Assembly: GCA_944989445.1 (NCBI GenBank)
Contig: CALYLW010000061.1
Coordinates: forward strand, 744,001-808,000
DNA length: 64,000 bases
Direction: 5' to 3'
Source of the DNA: Ampullaceana balthica
Lineage: Eukaryota > Mollusca > Gastropoda > Lymnaeidae
Below, one piece after another: positions 59,720-64,000 of the stretch. Positions within the stretch are counted from its first letter, which is position 1, and every line of letters begins with the position of its first letter. The position numbers and the translations under genes are program-made. The notes below the pieces were generated by a model. It was not told where the DNA came from. It ran no database searches and saw only the letters and a program-made list of their open reading frames with translations.

Positions 59720-60068
59720 AGGACCTGATGTCCCATGTGACCTGATCTCCTATGTGGCCTGATGTCCTATGTGGCCTGATATCCTATGTGGCCTGATGTC
59801 CTATGTGGCCTGATGTCCTATGTGGCCTGATGTCCCATGTGACCTGATGTCCCATGTGACCTGATGTCCCATGTGACCTGATATCCTATGTGGCATGATG
59901 TCCTATGTGACCTGATGTTCTATGTGACCTGATGTTCTATGTGACCGCATGTCCATTGTGACCTTATGTCCTATGTGGCCTGATGTCCTATGTGACCTGA
60001 TGTCATATGTGGCCTGATGTCCTATGTGACCCGATGTCCTATGCGACCCGATGTCCTATTGTGTAGCC
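59720..60068. repeat. 17-bp tandem repeat, about 20 copies
   Basis: Unit ATGTGGCCTGATGTCCT, with ATGTGACCTGATGTCCC and other variants in short runs. Confidence 0.95.
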
Positions 60069-60249
60069 TGAAACCTAAGCCCGGACGACATGGTTCTGTG
60101 CGCGCAAGCAGTGTTGATATTCCGTTGAGGGTAAACACTTTTTACAAACTGTAGGTCAACTGTGGCGGAGTGGTGCTAACCTTGCAACTTTCATTGATAG
60201 ATGATGTAAGTAGCGAGTTCTATGATGAAACTTGTAAACTAAAGTTACA

Positions 60250-60585
60250 CTCCAGTACAACAGACCAAGACTCCAGTCAAAATACACCAGGACTCCAGTC
60301 AAAAGACAACAGGACTCCAGTCAAAAGACACCAAGACTCCAGTCAAAAGACACCAAGACTCCAGTCAAAAGACAACAGGACTCCAGTCAAAAGACACCAA
60401 GACTCCAGTCAAAAGACACCAAAACTCCAGTCAAAAGACAACAGGACTCCAGTCAAAAGACACCAACACTCCAGTCAAAAGACACCAAGACTCCAGTCAA
60501 AAGACAACAGGACTCCAGTCAAAAGACACAAAGACTCCAGTCAAAAGACACCAGTCAAAAGACACCAAGACTCCAGTCACAATAA
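60250..60585. repeat. 22-bp tandem repeat, about 15 copies
   Basis: Unit CCAGTCAAAAGACACCAAGA plus CT, alternating with an ACAACAGGACT variant. The long plus-strand open frame here is a product of the repeat. Confidence 0.95.
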
Positions 60586-60951
60586 TATTGGAGCGTTACC
60601 TTTATACAAAATATTTGAATCTGTAGTCAATAATGAAGCAACAAACGAATAGACTGGTGATGATGTCTGGCAAAAGTTGTAAGGCGTTCAGACAATTTGT
60701 GTGTGAATGTGGTGAGAGGGGCATGGGAGCGATGATATTGCGATAATTCGTAGACGTGTGTAAGATAATTGTGGATAAGTGTAATCACTGAGACGTCACA
60801 CATTATCTAGGTGTAAATAATAACATGATCCTAGTGTTAGAATATCAAACAAAAGTGGAATCACAAATATTATTCAAATATCAACTATCTTGGAATCACA
60901 AATATCAATAATAAATAAAAACAAACCCGTAAAAACAAAGTTTTCTACTAT

Positions 60952-61385
60952 AAATCCCTTATATTTTAGTCATATATAAAAGTATTGATTATGTTTCAAC
61001 GCCACAAATATTTACGGACTGACACCGAGTGATGTCCCCTGTCTTTTAACGGGGGATGGGTCGCGAGGGGGTGTCGGCACGACGGCCGACGTCTAAGCGT
61101 CAACTCAAACTCACGTGGAAAAAAACAATAACAAACCGTGAATTTGAATTACATACATACATAGGATAAACTAAAAATGCATTAATTTAATTACGGTACG
61201 TTCGATCGATCTGTAATTTTGATACGATGCATTGTTAGGTTAGACGGGCCCGTGTGCCAAATTTCAGCCCGATCGGATCACGGGAAGTGGGTCATTTTCG
61301 ACTTTTGTTTTTCCACCCGCCCATGAGATGACGACAGACAGAGACAGAGAGACAGAGACGGCTGCGAAGTTAATATAAGGGATTT
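60952..61385. mobile_element. AAATCCCTTAT-ended element, complete copy X2
   Basis: 434 bp. Inverted ends AAATCCCTTATATT and AATATAAGGGATTT. Interior has GGTACGTTCGATCGATCTGT, TTTCAGCCCGATCGGATCAC and GGGAAGTGGGTC. No coding. Target duplication not resolved. Confidence 0.78.
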
Positions 61386-61544
61386 AAAGACGTCTAAAGC
61401 AGAAATGTTTTAAATGGAAGCCTTTGCAATGTCTAATTTAAACCAAAAGGTTGTAAGTTAAGTTTAACTGTATAATGTGACGGCACGCTCAGCTCTCTTG
61501 GGTCTCCTCGAAACACTTTGATTTCAATTAATGAAAGAATAACA

Positions 61545-61765
61545 ACCTTATGACATTGCGACATTAAGAGTCTAAAACATTACGACATTGGAACATTATG
61601 GCGTTACAAAAATATAGCATAACGACATTAATACATCAGAACATTACGATTCAACAACATTACGAAATTAACAACATTTATTACATTATTCACATCATTA
61701 CGACATAACGACATTTAAAAAAATCACGACATAATGTCATTACGAATTTACGACTAAACGACATT
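61545..61765. repeat. Degenerate ACATTACGACATTA repeat
   Basis: Loose short-unit repeat of ACATTA/CGACATT with insertions. Confidence 0.7.
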
Positions 61766-61769
61766 ACTT

Positions 61770-62950
61770 AAATTTGACAGGGATCAATTTAACACAAAAT
61801 ACCTTCACGCACTTATCCGACTCGGGGGGCAGGGTGAGCTCGGACAACACTGACCACAAAAGAGACTCTCCACCGCACGTGCACTGACCACAAGGGATAC
61901 ACCCCACAGCTCAGACAGCCACCAATCTCTCGATCCGTCCGAGTGCGTCCAGCTGAGAGTTTATCCAAGTATTTTCCTACAAAGTTCACAAGTCACGTCA
62001 CCGTTTTGTCCGCTGATTGACAGAAACTGAAAGTTAATTTTCTTGTCCGATGACTGAATCACTGTCAATACCAAGGTTTACTTTGAACATGAAAACAAGC
62101 CGTTTATTGAGGGGGTTTGGGGGGGGGGCATTTTCAATTTTTTAGTAGTGATAAGATAATAATCCCTATACATCACAAATAGCAAATATTTTTTTAAAAT
62201 CTACTATTAGAGATTATTATTATTATTATTATTATTATCATTCTACCGGGAATCTACGCAAGCCTAGAAATTAATCAGCGCAACCAGGAGTTTCGCGGAT
62301 GACCCAGTAAAAAGTCTAAAATAACGGCCGCAATCGCGGAGTCCCTGTCAGACAGTTGCGGCACTGAGCGGCATCAGTCTTTTTATATCCACTGAATTTT
62401 TTCCCGTTTTTAACCGAAGAGAGTTTAGAACTTTAGCGACTTAAATGTGATTTAAATGTTCGCTACTGACAGCTGATGGTAACGGGTAAATAGCTAGTAG
62501 TAACATCGGCTTTCTGGCCACACGAGTTCATATTGGACTTGGTTACAATCACAAAGTTACATGGTTAGTACTTGACAATTACAGTGTTACACCAGTAGAC
62601 ATGTACATAGTTTTGTTTTCGTACAGAACTAAGTTTTACTAAGTTCTGAAAATGATGCTTCTGTCCATTGGAATAGATCAACCATTGTGTCGCTTCGTGA
62701 AGCAATAATGCTATTCCATTGCAATGAAATGGTTTTAAAAAAAACAACACTTATATATTTATAAGATTATATTTTTATCAATTATATATATAAGTAAAGA
62801 AATGGAAGGCAAAATATATGATTAAATTTTTAAAAATATATACGTAATTTACATTTCATATGAATGCAATTGTTGCCTTTTTCCTTCACAATTTGATATC
62901 TTGGTAAGTAATATATACAAGTATCAAATGAGTTTTTTTCTGACAAGCCT
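61770..62950. other. No gene recognised
   Basis: Contains a short (TTA)n run at 62216-62238. Nothing else supportable. Confidence 0.45.
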
Positions 62951-63029
62951 TCGGCCAAAGTCCAAAGTCATTTTTGTAAGAGAGTGCAGCGCATGCACTT
63001 GACAATCTATTGTCGTCTGCAATGCAGCA

Positions 63030-63169
63030 GTTTCCATGACACTAAACCGCCCACTGAGAGACGGGTAAACTACAAACTATATAGGATTAAAGTACAGCAG
63101 TTGGATGGTTTGGTTGAATGGGGAGTTTCTAACCAAGATACGGTATTCCATGTGCTAGTAATTGAAGTG
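63030..63169 (+). other. Possible isolated exon, unidentified
   Basis: Between a CTGCAATGCAG acceptor-like site ending at 63028-63029 and TCA|GTAAGT at 63169-63170, one frame reads FHDTKPPTERRVNY, then VQQLDGLVEWGVSN and DTVFHVLVIEVS. No family recognised and no partner exon found. Confidence 0.15.
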
Positions 63170-63364
63170 TCAGTAAGTATCTCATTAAACTCTCAACCCA
63201 CTTGAAGAGAACAACGAGGGTTCTCAAAATGGTATTAGGCAATGGACGACTTGTAGGATATTCAAATAGTGAAGATATATTGAATTAAGGAAGATAACTT
63301 GAAAACGTTGGGCTTATGCAGAAATTCTCGGTGGCCTACGCTCTACTGGGATTTGAACAAGCAA

Positions 63365-64000
63365 AGAGTGAAAGAGAGATAAAGACCCGAAAAGTAGTAG
63401 TGGGAAAACTGAAGGAGAGATAAAGACCCCAAAAGTAGTAGTGGGAAAACTGAAGGAGAGATAAAGACCCAAGAAGTAGTAGTCGGGAAACTGATGGAGA
63501 GATAAAGACTCGAAAAGTTGTAGTGGGAAAACAGAAGGAAAGATAAAGACCCGAAAAGAAGTAGCGGGAAAACTGAAGGAGAGAAAAAGACCCGAAAAGT
63601 AGTGGGAAAACTGAAGGAGAGATAAAGACCCCAAAAGTAGTAGTGGGAAAACTGAAGGAGAGATAAAGACCCAAGAAGTAGTAGTCGGGAAACTGATGGA
63701 GAGATAAAGAATCGAAAAGTTGTAGTGGGAAAACAGAAGGAAAGATAAAGACCCGAAAAGAAGTAGCGGGAAAACTGAAGGAGAGAAAAAGACCCGAAAA
63801 GTAGTGGGAAAACTGAAGGAGAGATAAAGTCCCGAAAAGTAGTAGTCGGAAAACTTAAGGAGAGATAAAGTCCCGAAAAGTAGTAGTCGGAAAACTTAAG
63901 GAGAGATAAAGACCCGAAAAGTAGTAGTCGGAAAACTTAAGGAGAGATAAAGTCCCGAAAATTAGTAGTCGGAAAACTTAAGGAGAGATAAAGTCCCGAA
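63365..64000. repeat. 41-bp tandem repeat with a 202-bp higher-order unit, running off the window
   Basis: Unit GAAGGAGAGATAAAGACCCC plus AAAAGTAGTAGTGGGAAAACT. A five-unit block starting at 63411 is repeated from 63613 with the same variants (AAGAAG, ACTCGAAAAGTTG/AATCGAAAAGTTG, GAAGTAGCGGG, and a unit lacking TAG). A more uniform stretch follows to the edge. Confidence 0.95.

Noticed and set aside
60170..60652. 160-codon plus-strand frame with SKDNRTPVKRHQ repeats
   Set aside because: Follows the 22-bp tandem array; the non-repeat ends show no family resemblance.

Overview
The window is animal nuclear DNA, AT-rich, with one recognisable multi-exon gene and a dense load of transposons and minisatellites. 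The gene is split by classical GT-AG introns. The surrounding elements (Helitrons, hAT, piggyBac and pogo-like DNA elements, a tRNA-derived SINE, LINE remnants) fit an invertebrate. A gastropod or other mollusc is my best guess, but that is inference from repeat style and not proven by any marker.

Region 1 (about 1-20,500, minus strand): a homologue of lethal(2) giant larvae (LLGL/Lgl), the WD40 cortical polarity protein. I could assemble 23 coding exons in one continuous frame of 1,024 codons plus one base. The first coding exon carries the start codon at 20,453 with an in-frame stop just upstream. The C-terminal end lies beyond base 1. The triple-serine aPKC phosphorylation segment is intact. 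Introns carry a 944-1379 inverted-repeat element, a piggyBac pseudogene, a LINE tail, a hAT element with a readable transposase C-terminus and a nested MITE, Helitron-like elements, a pogo/Tc1-type element, an element with a 6-bp target duplication, and a small hAT MITE.

Region 2 (about 20,500-40,100): no protein-coding gene that I can support. It contains inverted-repeat elements with GGGGCCGTCC ends, hAT MITEs with clean 8-bp duplications, a LINE 3' end, and many unrelated minisatellites with units of 19-40 bp, including a higher-order 29-bp array at 26,088-27,507.

Region 3 (40,143-44,783): a transposon nest. A degenerate hAT-like element appears to have split a short GGATCTAGAT-type tandem repeat. 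It then received another hAT element, which holds a Helitron-like element and a palindromic MITE. It also received an element with AAATCCCTTAT ends, which was itself split by a 1.5-kb GGGGCCGTCC element that in turn holds a hAT MITE. Target duplications support most of the order.

Region 4 (44,800-64,000): more minisatellites (units 16-58 bp), two further mobile-element families, a tRNA-derived SINE, a 46-bp perfect palindrome, and a 41-bp array with a 202-bp higher-order unit that runs off the right edge. Long open frames in regions 2-4 are mostly minisatellite artefacts and are not annotated as genes.
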